A stretch of DNA of 10,941 nt from Bacillota bacterium (GTDB taxonomy: Bacteria; Bacillota; Clostridia; Lachnospirales; Lachnospiraceae): NCBI GenBank assembly GCA_023393095.1, contig JAEWMT010000134.1, forward strand, positions 1 through 10,941. The letters are read 5' to 3'. How positions within the stretch are numbered: the first letter of the stretch is position 1; every line of letters begins with the position of its first letter. The notes below the pieces were generated by a model. It did not search any database, was not told the origin of the DNA, and saw only the letters and a list, made by a program, of their open reading frames with translations. Below are positions 1-6,360 of the stretch, in pieces. The translations under genes and the position numbers were made by a program.

Positions 1-2
1 AC

Positions 3-1637
3 TTAATCCTCATCATCCTCATGATTAAACTGGCTGATCTGTCTCTTTCTAGCCATTTCATCACTTTCCAGATATTCATCATAGGTTGTGATTTTATCAA
101 TCAGATGACCATCATAGATTTCCATAATTCTGTTTGCGGATGTCTGAATGAATTGATGGTCGGGGGAGGTAAATAATGCAACTCCCGGGAATTTGATCAA
201 ACCGTTATTCAATGCGGTGATGGACTCCATATCCAGATGGTTGGTAGGCTCATCAAGAATAAGTACATTAGCTCCTGCAATCATCATCTTAGATAACATG
301 ACACGAACTCGTTCACCACCGGAGAGCACGTTAACCTTCTTAGAACCTTCCTCACCAGCAAATAACATTCTTCCCATGAAACCACGTACATAAGTGACAT
401 CTTTTTCCGGAGAGAACGGCATTAAGAAATCAACAATCGTCTCATCTCCGGCAAACAACTTGGTATTATCCTTCGGAAAATAGGATACGTTTGTTGTAAT
501 ACCCCATTTATAGTTGCCCTCATCCGGTTCCATTTCACCGGATAGAATCTTGAACAGGGTAGTGGTGGCAGCGGTATTCGGGCCGACAAATGCAATTTTG
601 TCTTCTCTACCGACGATGAAAGAGATATTATCAAGCACCTTAACACCATCAATGGTTTTTGACAGGTTTTCAACGGTCAGTACTTCATTTCCTATTTCCC
701 TGCTTGGTCTAAAATCAATGTAAGGATATTTACGGCTGGATGGACGGATTTCATCCAATTCAATTTTTTCAAGTGCTCTTTTTCTAGAGGTTGCCTGTTT
801 GGATTTGGAAGCATTGGCGCTGAAACGCTGGATGAATTCCTGCAACTCCTTGATTTTTTCTTCCTTCTTCTTATTGGCTTCCTTCATCTGTTTTACCATC
901 AGCTGACTTGATTCATACCAGAAATCATAATTACCGGAGTAGAGCTGGATTTTTGCATAATCAATATCTGCGATATGGGTACATACTTTATTTAAGAAGT
1001 AACGGTCATGGGATACCACAATAACGGTATTTTCAAAATTAATTAAGAATTCCTCCAACCAGCGGATCGCTTCGAGATCCAAGTGGTTGGTAGGCTCATC
1101 AAGTAAAAGGATATCTGGATTACCAAAGAGAGCCTGTGCAAGAAGAACCTTTATCTTTTCAGATCCACTCAGTTCACTCATTTTCTTATAATGGAGCTCG
1201 GTTTCAATTCCAAGACCGTTAAGAAGCGTAGCTGCATTTGATTCAGCTTCCCAGCCGTCCATAGCTGCAAATTCGCCCTCAAGCTCACTTGCTTTGATAC
1301 CATCCTCTTCTGTGAAATCCTCTTTGGCATAGATAATTTCCTTTTCCTTCATAATCTCATACAGACGCTTATTTCCCATAATTACTGTATTCAATACTTC
1401 AAATGCATCATATTTAAAATGATCCTGCTGTAAGAAGGATAGTCTCTGCCCAGGTGTGATTACTACTTCACCTTTGCTGGGTTCTATTTGCCCATTTAAT
1501 ATTTTGAGAAAGGTGGATTTGCCGGCTCCATTAGCACCGATCAATCCATAGCAGTTGCCCTCGGTAAATTTAATATTTACGTCTTCGAACAATGCCCGCT
1601 TTCCTAATCTTAAAGTTACATTGCATGCCTGAATCAT
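3..1637 (-). CDS. ABC-F family ATP-binding protein (YkpA/YbiT-like), 544 aa
   Basis: This is a soluble protein with two ABC ATPase domains and no membrane segment, the layout of ABC-F proteins, which act on the ribosome and not as transporters. Domain 1 has Walker A GANGAGKS (residues 34-41), signature LSGSE (156-160), Walker B LLLDEP (177-182) and the switch SHD (209-211). A charged linker of about 245-315 (rich in K and E) is the inter-domain arm that enters the ribosome in this family. Domain 2 has signature LSGGE (438-442) and Walker B LILDEP (459-464). Its Walker A reads GPNTAATTT (352-360), without the lysine, and its switch reads SPD (491-493) in place of SHD. The start at 1637 was chosen because AGGAGG lies 6 bases upstream; a longer frame opening at 1679 would place that site inside the coding region. 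The length of about 540 aa fits YkpA/YbiT-type members. The YkpA/YbiT assignment is from sequence memory. A role in translation is inferred from the family; antibiotic resistance is not indicated. Confidence 0.93.
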   Translation of the reverse strand: MIQACNVTLRLGKRALFEDVNIKFTEGNCYGLIGANGAGKSTFLKILNGQIEPSKGEVVITPGQRLSFLQQDHFKYDAFEVLNTVIMGNKRLYEIMKEKEIIYAKEDFTEEDGIKASELEGEFAAMDGWEAESNAATLLNGLGIETELHYKKMSELSGSEKIKVLLAQALFGNPDILLLDEPTNHLDLEAIRWLEEFLINFENTVIVVSHDRYFLNKVCTHIADIDYAKIQLYSGNYDFWYESSQLMVKQMKEANKKKEEKIKELQEFIQRFSANASKSKQATSRKRALEKIELDEIRPSSRKYPYIDFRPSREIGNEVLTVENLSKTIDGVKVLDNISFIVGREDKIAFVGPNTAATTTLFKILSGEMEPDEGNYKWGITTNVSYFPKDNTKLFAGDETIVDFLMPFSPEKDVTYVRGFMGRMLFAGEEGSKKVNVLSGGERVRVMLSKMMIAGANVLILDEPTNHLDMESITALNNGLIKFPGVALFTSPDHQFIQTSANRIMEIYDGHLIDKITTYDEYLESDEMARKRQISQFNHEDDED

Positions 1638-1643
1638 GTATAA

Positions 1644-1649
1644 CCTCCT
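1644..1649 (-). promoter_or_regulatory. Ribosome binding site that sets the ABC-F start
   Basis: On the minus strand this reads AGGAGG, six bases before ATG at 1637-1635. It lies inside the longer open frame that begins at 1679, so it argues for the 544-codon reading and against 14 extra N-terminal residues. Confidence 0.85.
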
Positions 1650-1683
1650 GAATACTACCAAATTATTAACAATCGACATTTCT

Positions 1684-1711
1684 ATTTTATCTTATATTCT
1701 TGAATTTGCAA
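1684..1711 (-). promoter_or_regulatory. Sigma-A-like promoter for the ABC-F gene
   Basis: Reading the minus strand, TTGCAA (1711-1706) is followed after 16 bases by TAAAAT (1689-1684). Transcription would begin near 1677 and give a leader of about 40 bases, too short for the long peptide-coding attenuators seen before some resistance ABC-F genes. The boxes match consensus in 4 or 5 of 6 positions each, in AT-rich DNA where chance matches occur. Confidence 0.4.
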
Positions 1712-1839
1712 GTAATTTATTGTATCTGTTATGTATAATCGTATAAACTTATAATTCCTTCGTTTAATTAAATGTGGTATTATATGGTAATATGCTGTAT
1801 AATTAATAAAAATGAAATACTATAGCAAATTATCTGATA

Positions 1840-1848
1840 TTTGTCGAA
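1840..1848 (+). promoter_or_regulatory. Possible Spo0A box
   Basis: TTTGTCGAA matches the TTTGTCRAA form of the Spo0A-binding box known from Bacillus. It lies about 95 bases upstream of the -35 element of the c-di-GMP enzyme gene. A single 9-mer in AT-rich DNA is weak evidence, and whether this organism sporulates is not visible here. Confidence 0.3.
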
Positions 1849-1941
1849 ATATGTTCTAATTTTGTATGAATAGGTTACAGGTCATCTTATGATAATGCAA
1901 AGTGTTTTTTTGAGTGAAACGAAGCTAAAATCACAGAAAAC

Positions 1942-1970
1942 TTGGAACATACGTGTGTGAATTATATAAT
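1942..1970 (+). promoter_or_regulatory. Sigma-A promoter for the GGDEF/EAL gene
   Basis: TTGGAA (1942-1947) and a perfect TATAAT (1965-1970) are separated by exactly 17 bases. The start point would be near 1977, giving a leader of about 70 bases before the ATG at 2047. I found no c-di-GMP riboswitch core in that leader. Confidence 0.65.
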
Positions 1971-2033
1971 TTCTTTGTATACAATATCTAAAATTTATGA
2001 GTTTCGCAATTATCTAATATTGTAACATATGAT

Positions 2034-2040
2034 GGGGGGG
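2034..2040 (+). promoter_or_regulatory. G7 tract acting as ribosome binding site
   Basis: Seven consecutive G residues end six bases before the ATG at 2047 and take the place of the usual AGGAGG. A pure G run can pair with the CCUCC of 16S rRNA in several registers. Homopolymer G runs are also prone to length change by slippage, which here would alter spacing and translation strength. Confidence 0.6.
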
Positions 2041-2046
2041 AACTGA

Positions 2047-4614
2047 ATGAAACGAACAATACGATTCTTTGTGCCAATTATCTTTGCAATGACTTTAATT
2101 GTTGCCCTGTCTTGTATTCGTCCGTATACTGTCAAGGGAAAAGAGAACGATGTAAAATATGTTCTTGTAATTAACTCCTATCACCAGGAGATGACATGGA
2201 CGAAAGAAGAAACAGAAGGCATTACTGAGTCTCTTGCGGATAGTGGTAAAAATATCAATGTATTTATTGAATATATGGATTGGAAGAATTACCCTAATGA
2301 ATTTAATATAAAATACTTGTATCAGTATTATAAATATAAATATGCGAACAAGAAGATTGATTTGATCATGACAACGGATGATGCTGCTCTGGAATTTGCA
2401 CTAGAACACAGAAAGGATATATTTTCTGATGCGCCAGTTATCTTTTGCGGAGTAAACAAGGAAGGGGCAGAAACCATAACAAAAGGGTATCATAATATTA
2501 CTGGTGCTATTGAAGTGATTGATCCGAGTGAAACCATAAAACTGGCTGTACATATCAACCCATCATTAAAAAATTTATATCTTCTTTATGATAATACGGA
2601 GAGTGGTTTTACAACCGGTGAATTAGTTATCAAGGAAGTCAGGGCTAGATATCCAAAGTTAAAAACCATTTCCTTAAATGAGCAGTCATATGAAGAGGTT
2701 CTAAATACAGTAAAGCAATTGAATAAAGACAGCGCAGTTATTATGACTACCTATAGTAGTGATGTTAATAATAAAATTATGGACATGGACTATATTATCC
2801 GCAATATTAGTAAAGTGAGCAGTGTTCCTGTATATCATTTGTATAACTTTGGAATTGTAAATGGTGCATTTGGAGGTGTGATGCTAAGTGGTGAAAAAGG
2901 AGGCGAAAGTGCTGCAGCTCTTGCTCTTCGTGTACTTGATGGTGAGAAGCCGGATCATATTCCGTTTTTGTTACCAAAAGCAACCCGATCGGTAGTTAAC
3001 TATCAGCAATTTGTGCGCTATGGTATAAATACTAAGGATATCCCGAAGGGCTTTGAGATAGTGAACAAACCATTTTCTTTTTACGAAACCTACAAGTCCC
3101 TAATCATTAAAGTGCTTTTTTTATTTGTGGTACTGGTTATATTTATTAGTATCCTGTTTTTCAATTATTTAAGAATTAAGCGAATGAAAAAAAATCTGGC
3201 CGATAACCATGAAGAACTGACACAGCTTTATGAGGAACTGACGGCTTCTGATGAAGAAATGAAACAGCAATATGAAGAGATTATAGTGATTAATGAAAAA
3301 ATAAGGATTGGAGAAGAAAAATTATCCTACCTTGCCTATCATGATACTTTGACTAATTTACCGAATAAGCTCTCGTTATATGAGAATACCAAGCATATAT
3401 TCAGTCCCGAAAAAGGAACATCAGCAGTTCTGTTTTTAGATATTGATAACTTTAAAAATGTCAATGATACAATGGGTCATGCATTTGGAGATCAGCTGGT
3501 GAAAAAAGTAAGTGAAAGATTAACATCATTATTTGAGGCTGCTGATACAATCTACCGCTTGGGTGGGGATGAATTCATTATACTAATACAAAATAACTGT
3601 GATAGTAATAATGTGCAGAAGATAGCTGAAAATATATTAAAAGAGTTCGCAAAGGAATTTGAAATAGAAGGCAGTACCCTGCACGTCAGTATGAGTATCG
3701 GAATAGCAATATACCCTGATCATGGGACAACACTGGATCAGCTATTAAGATATGCTGATATTGCAATGTATAAAGTAAAAGAAAGCGGTAAAACCAATTA
3801 TCTGCTTTATGATAATGAAATGAAGGAATTGTTTATCGAAAGAGTCAATATTGAAAAGTATTTACCGAAAGCGCTCGAGAACAACGAATTCATATTGTAT
3901 TACCAGCCACAGTATGATATTAAACAGAATAAAGTAACTGGCTTTGAGGCGCTGCTTCGCTGGAAAAGTCCGGAGTTGGGAGAGGTATCACCACTTAAAT
4001 TTATTAAAATAGCGGAGGACAGCAGGCTTATCGTTGGTCTGGGTAAATGGGTATTACAAAGTGCCTGTGATTTTATTAAGAGAATCCATATGATGGGTTA
4101 TTCGGATCTGGTGATATCGGTTAATATATCAATCATACAGCTGATGCAGAAGGATTTTTGCAATATGATATATGAAACTCTGAAGAAATGTCAATTAGAT
4201 GCAAAATATCTTGAACTGGAAATTACAGAAACCATATTAATCGAATCCATTGATAAAATTGGTGAGGATCTCAAAAAATTAAGTGAGATGGATGTAAAAA
4301 TTGCTCTGGATGACTTTGGAAAAGGTTACTCCTCTTTGAATTATCTAAGACAATTGCCGATTTCAACGTTAAAAGTGGATAAAGCGTTTATTGATGGCAT
4401 TAATGGGCAATCCGCAAATACACTGGCAGGAAATATTGTTATTCTGGGAAAAAGCCTAAGTATGAATATCGTAGCAGAAGGGGTAGAGACAAAAGAGCAG
4501 TTAGAATACCTAAAGCAATATGATTGTGATAAGTTCCAGGGGTATTTATATAGCAGGCCGAAACCCGAGGAAGAAATAGTAGAAATGTTACAACAAGCTT
4601 ATGTTCTGACTTGA
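2047..4614 (+). CDS. Membrane c-di-GMP enzyme: substrate-binding sensor, GGDEF and EAL domains, 855 aa
   Basis: The protein should sense an extracellular ligand and adjust cyclic di-GMP. An N-terminal signal or anchor helix (residues about 7-23) is followed by an extracytoplasmic domain (about 36-335) resembling the ABC_sub_bind family (opening VLVINSYHQEMTW). Then come one membrane helix (351-373), a coiled coil rich in E (about 380-425), a GGDEF domain and an EAL domain. The cyclase motif GGDEF (506-510) and the metal residues in FLDIDNFK (463-470) are intact. The inhibitory I-site (RxxD) is degenerate: EAAD at 497-500. EAL catalytic residues are all visible: EAL (634-636), N693 in SVN, E725 in EITE, DDFG (755-758), K777 in KVDK, EGVE (811-814) and Q831. 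Both activities are therefore possible; many tandem proteins act mainly as phosphodiesterases with GTP-sensing GGDEF, so the net direction cannot be read. ALSC at 20-23 is only a weak lipobox. The gene stands alone and ends with TGA followed directly by TAA. Confidence 0.93.
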   Translation: MKRTIRFFVPIIFAMTLIVALSCIRPYTVKGKENDVKYVLVINSYHQEMTWTKEETEGITESLADSGKNINVFIEYMDWKNYPNEFNIKYLYQYYKYKYANKKIDLIMTTDDAALEFALEHRKDIFSDAPVIFCGVNKEGAETITKGYHNITGAIEVIDPSETIKLAVHINPSLKNLYLLYDNTESGFTTGELVIKEVRARYPKLKTISLNEQSYEEVLNTVKQLNKDSAVIMTTYSSDVNNKIMDMDYIIRNISKVSSVPVYHLYNFGIVNGAFGGVMLSGEKGGESAAALALRVLDGEKPDHIPFLLPKATRSVVNYQQFVRYGINTKDIPKGFEIVNKPFSFYETYKSLIIKVLFLFVVLVIFISILFFNYLRIKRMKKNLADNHEELTQLYEELTASDEEMKQQYEEIIVINEKIRIGEEKLSYLAYHDTLTNLPNKLSLYENTKHIFSPEKGTSAVLFLDIDNFKNVNDTMGHAFGDQLVKKVSERLTSLFEAADTIYRLGGDEFIILIQNNCDSNNVQKIAENILKEFAKEFEIEGSTLHVSMSIGIAIYPDHGTTLDQLLRYADIAMYKVKESGKTNYLLYDNEMKELFIERVNIEKYLPKALENNEFILYYQPQYDIKQNKVTGFEALLRWKSPELGEVSPLKFIKIAEDSRLIVGLGKWVLQSACDFIKRIHMMGYSDLVISVNISIIQLMQKDFCNMIYETLKKCQLDAKYLELEITETILIESIDKIGEDLKKLSEMDVKIALDDFGKGYSSLNYLRQLPISTLKVDKAFIDGINGQSANTLAGNIVILGKSLSMNIVAEGVETKEQLEYLKQYDCDKFQGYLYSRPKPEEEIVEMLQQAYVLT

Positions 4615-4617
4615 TAA

Positions 4618-4680
4618 TTCAAATACAGACTTATAACTCCCGATTCAAATACTTAAATACCTTACATACAAATCAAATAC
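4618..4680 (+). repeat. Three short direct repeats, TCAAATAC
   Basis: TTCAAATAC occurs at 4618-4626 and 4644-4652, and TCAAATAC at 4673-4680, with start-to-start spacings of about 26 and 28 bases. A weaker TTAAATAC lies at 4653-4660. They begin at the stop codon of the preceding gene. A function is not evident. Confidence 0.35.
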
Positions 4681-4692
4681 GAAAACTGCATT

Positions 4693-4766
4693 GGTCAGAA
4701 ATTTCGTGATATATTGAAGCATTCTTTTGGAAATGTCTTCGGTAATCATATATTTCTGGCCTTTTT
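4693..4766 (+). terminator. Probable terminator of the GGDEF/EAL gene
   Basis: GGTCAGAAAT (4693-4702) pairs with ATTTCTGGCC (4752-4761) over ten positions, including one G-T pair. Inside it TGAT can pair with ATCA and GAAG with CTTC, giving a long imperfect stem. The stem is followed at once by TTTTT (4762-4766). It lies about 80 bases after the stop at 4614. The loop is larger than in a typical intrinsic terminator, so it could also be a small structured element. Confidence 0.5.
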
Positions 4767-4853
4767 AGGTAATGTTGTATTGAAAGGATATCGTCTGTTT
4801 GGAGATTACTGATATTATTGGTTCGGCTTCATAAAAGAGCCACCAGAACTTAT

Positions 4854-4887
4854 ATGTAACAAAAATAATACTTTATTCTTGTTACAT
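4854..4887. repeat. Perfect 9-bp inverted repeat, operator-like
   Basis: ATGTAACAA (4854-4862) and TTGTTACAT (4879-4887) are exact reverse complements separated by 16 bases, and they lie 26 bases before the ribosome binding site of the sigma-like remnant. The centres of the arms are about 25 bases apart, which could suit a dimeric regulator. The left arm also contains TGTAAC, similar to -35 elements used by some ECF sigma factors, so it could be a relic of an autoregulated promoter. Either reading is inference. Confidence 0.4.
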
Positions 4888-4925
4888 TTGCATTTTATGC
4901 TCATATATATTTGGAGGTATTTAAA

Positions 4926-5024
4926 ATGAGATCATTTAGTGAGGTTTGTGAAGAGAACTATGAACGAATATTTAAATATGTTATCAAATTATATATGATT
5001 AAACCATGTAAACTACCATTTTAA
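4926..5024 (+). pseudogene. Remnant of an ECF sigma factor gene (N-terminal 32 codons)
   Basis: An ATG 8 bases after a consensus GGAGG (4913-4917) opens a frame of 32 codons beginning MRSFSEVCEENYERIFKYV. That pattern (SF-EV-EENYERI-KYV) resembles the start of region 2 in ECF-type sigma-70 factors. The resemblance stops after KLYMIK, and the frame ends at TAA without the region 2 core helices or any region 4. No continuation was recognised in other frames up to 5206. The intact ribosome binding site and the lost body suggest a gene truncated by deletion. Alternatively it is a genuine small peptide gene that resembles sigma factors by chance. The match is by eye only. Confidence 0.5.
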
Positions 5025-5048
5025 ATGATAAAGATAAATTTGTTTCAT

Positions 5049-5077
5049 TTGACTTTTAAATTTAACTTAGTTAGAAT
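5049..5077 (+). promoter_or_regulatory. Sigma-A-like promoter for the TraX-type gene
   Basis: TTGACT (5049-5054) and TAGAAT (5072-5077) are 17 bases apart, each matching consensus in five of six positions. The start would be near 5084, giving a leader of about 120 bases. The promoter begins 25 bases after the end of the sigma-like remnant, so the downstream gene need not depend on that unit. Confidence 0.55.
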
Positions 5078-5206
5078 TAAGATAGTGAAATGAAAGAAAT
5101 GTCAGTTAATCCAAAGTTTGCTTCTTCATATGGAAGCAGATACAGATTTTTAACGAAGTAGTAATAAATCATGAATACATAATTAGAATGGGAAAGGAAT
5201 TCATGC

Positions 5207-6013
5207 ATGGATACTTATAAGCTTAAAATATTAGCGATTATAGCAATGTTAATTGACCATATTGGAGCCATACTGATTTCCGGAACAAATAATTATTGGC
5301 TTTATTTTGCCTGCCGTGCAGTCGGAAGGCTTGCATTTCCAATTTTTGCATTCCTTATCGTAGAAGGCCTACGACATACGAGGGATGTAAGAAAATATCT
5401 GTTACGTTTACTTGCTTTTGCTGCAATTTCTGAAATTCCTTTTGATCTTGCATTTTATCAATTTAATTATAATACGGATGCAATATCGGATATTGGCTAT
5501 ATATTTAGTCATCCATCTTATTTTGGTGTTATTTTTAACAGATTGATCGAAGGACAAAATGTATTTTTTACATTATTCTTAGGACTGTTATTAATAACAT
5601 TATTTGATATGGTAGATAGAAGATTTATCAAGAAGGATATAAAAAATATGATCATCAGTAATTCGCTGGATTGCGCTTTGACGGTAATTATTTGTGCTAG
5701 TGCATATGTTTTAAAAACTGATTATGATATTGCGGGAATTCTGATTATTGTATCCTTCTACCTGTTCAGAGATAGTATATCTTACATGGGAATATCTTTG
5801 TTCATTATATCGGGTAGCATGCTATGTCATTTTATGCAATTCAAAAAGGACGGTAATCTACTTGATATTGTTGGTATTCTGACAACTTTGGCCATCATAC
5901 CGATTGCTTTTTATAATGGAAAAAAAGGTAAAAGTGCAAAGTATTTCTTTTACGCCTTTTACCCAGTGCATCTGCTATGCTTATATTTGATTGCAATGTT
6001 CATTCAGCATTAA
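5207..6013 (+). CDS. TraX family integral membrane protein, 268 aa
   Basis: The protein is almost wholly hydrophobic, with roughly seven or eight membrane helices, and carries motifs I associate with the TraX family: KILAIIAMLIDHIG (7-20), GRLAFPIFAF (40-49), QNVFFTL (117-123), DYDIAGIL (172-179) and FYPVHLL (251-257). TraX of the F plasmid N-acetylates pilin; chromosomal homologues in Firmicutes are common but their substrates are not established, so pilin acetylation should not be assumed. No pilin or conjugation gene is nearby. The start at 5207 follows AAAGGA (5193-5198) by eight bases; another ATG at 5203 is in a different frame. The 3' end overlaps the convergent small ORF by 14 bases. 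The length is normal for the family and the frame is intact. Confidence 0.85.
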   Translation: MDTYKLKILAIIAMLIDHIGAILISGTNNYWLYFACRAVGRLAFPIFAFLIVEGLRHTRDVRKYLLRLLAFAAISEIPFDLAFYQFNYNTDAISDIGYIFSHPSYFGVIFNRLIEGQNVFFTLFLGLLLITLFDMVDRRFIKKDIKNMIISNSLDCALTVIICASAYVLKTDYDIAGILIIVSFYLFRDSISYMGISLFIISGSMLCHFMQFKKDGNLLDIVGILTTLAIIPIAFYNGKKGKSAKYFFYAFYPVHLLCLYLIAMFIQH

Positions 6014-6179
6014 TATAATTATCATGTTCGGATACGTAATTCTCGGATTTATTTTCGAACCTGGAGCTTTCTCCCGTAGCATGTGTCCTATCGGGAAAGT
6101 AATATCTTGAATCAAGATCGTTAATACTATTTAATGAAGGAAAACGATAATAAGTCTTTTGGGTAGGTTTAAAATACAT
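6000..6179 (-). CDS. Small hypothetical protein, 59 aa
   Basis: On the minus strand a perfect AGGAGG (6194-6189) lies nine bases before an ATG at 6179, opening a 59-codon frame that ends with TGA at 6002-6000. The product begins MYFKPTQKTYYRFP and is polar, rich in Tyr, Ser, Asn, Asp and Arg, with no membrane helix, no Cys and no recognisable domain. I do not know the family. It converges with the TraX-type gene, and the two coding ends overlap by 14 bases. The strong ribosome binding site and a possible promoter upstream favour a real gene. The short length, AT-rich background and lack of any comparison argue for caution. It could be a Lachnospiraceae-specific small protein or a chance frame. 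Confidence 0.5.
   Translation of the reverse strand: MYFKPTQKTYYRFPSLNSINDLDSRYYFPDRTHATGESSRFENKSENYVSEHDNYINAE
6067..6099. repeat. Imperfect hairpin inside the small minus-strand ORF
   Basis: CTTTCTCCCGTAG (6067-6079) can pair with CTATCGGGAAAG (6088-6099), giving about eleven pairs with small bulges around an eight-base loop. Neither strand has a T-run directly after it, so it is not a canonical terminator. It lies between the convergent TraX-type gene and the small ORF, where transcripts from both sides would cross. Confidence 0.4.
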
Positions 6180-6226
6180 AGTTAATATCCTCCTGACTAT
6201 TGAAGCTTATCATAATATAATTTCTA

Positions 6227-6255
6227 TTTTTATTTCTATTAATATTGTTCTTCAA
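6227..6255 (-). promoter_or_regulatory. Weak promoter candidate for the 59-aa ORF
   Basis: On the minus strand TTGAAG (6255-6250) is followed after 17 bases by TAAAAA (6232-6227). The -10 box matches only four of six positions. It would start transcription near 6220 and overlaps a plus-strand candidate promoter for the next gene, so at most one may be real. Confidence 0.28.
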
Positions 6256-6273
6256 TTAATCAACTTATATACA
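6245..6273 (+). promoter_or_regulatory. Promoter candidate for the DUF5721-type gene
   Basis: TTGTTC (6245-6250) and TATACA (6268-6273) are 17 bases apart. The start would be near 6280, giving a leader of about 80 bases that contains a small GCCG/CGGC stem (6334-6345) just before the ribosome binding site. The boxes are moderate matches. Confidence 0.35.
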
Positions 6274-6350
6274 AGTAAAACGTTCGCAGAATGTCTGATA
6301 TATAGCAATTTTTTAAAAATGAATAAATTTATTGCCGCATACGGCATTAT

Positions 6351-6355
6351 GGAGG
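6351..6355 (+). promoter_or_regulatory. Ribosome binding site that sets the DUF5721-type start
   Basis: GGAGG ends five bases before ATG at 6361. It makes the 165-residue product more likely than the 179-residue reading from ATG 6319, which lacks any purine-rich site upstream. Confidence 0.85.
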
Positions 6356-6360
6356 TAAAT

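Larger units (their letters stand above)
1638..2046. other. Divergent intergenic region (ABC-F / c-di-GMP enzyme)
   Basis: This very AT-rich stretch separates two divergently transcribed genes. It holds one promoter candidate for each gene, a TTTGTCGAA 9-mer resembling a Spo0A box (1840-1848), and a run of seven G directly before the right-hand gene. No RNA gene, riboswitch core or additional convincing ORF was seen. Confidence 0.6.
4615..5206. other. Intergenic region with hairpin, inverted repeat and gene remnant
   Basis: This gap of about 590 bases holds three copies of TCAAATAC (4619-4680), a long imperfect hairpin with T-run (4693-4766), a 9-bp inverted repeat (4854-4887), the ECF sigma-like remnant (4926-5024), and the promoter of the TraX-type gene (5049-5077). 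A small hairpin TGCTTC/GAAGCA (5119-5138) lies in the leader of that gene without an adjacent T-run. Confidence 0.6.

Noticed and set aside
1638..1679. N-terminal extension of the ABC-F frame by 14 residues from ATG at 1679
   Set aside because: The extension contains the AGGAGG ribosome binding site, and the family normally begins at or near MIQ; the 1637 start is far better.
1977..2046. c-di-GMP riboswitch in the leader of the GGDEF/EAL gene
   Set aside because: The leader is only about 70 AT-rich bases and lacks the conserved GEMM core sequences.
5090..5161. 23-codon frame beginning MKEMSVNPKF
   Set aside because: No ribosome binding site, no similarity recognised, and it lies in the leader of the TraX-type gene.
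6319..6360. Longer start for the DUF5721-type gene
   Set aside because: No ribosome binding site before ATG 6319, and a GGAGG five bases before ATG 6361 lies inside the extension.
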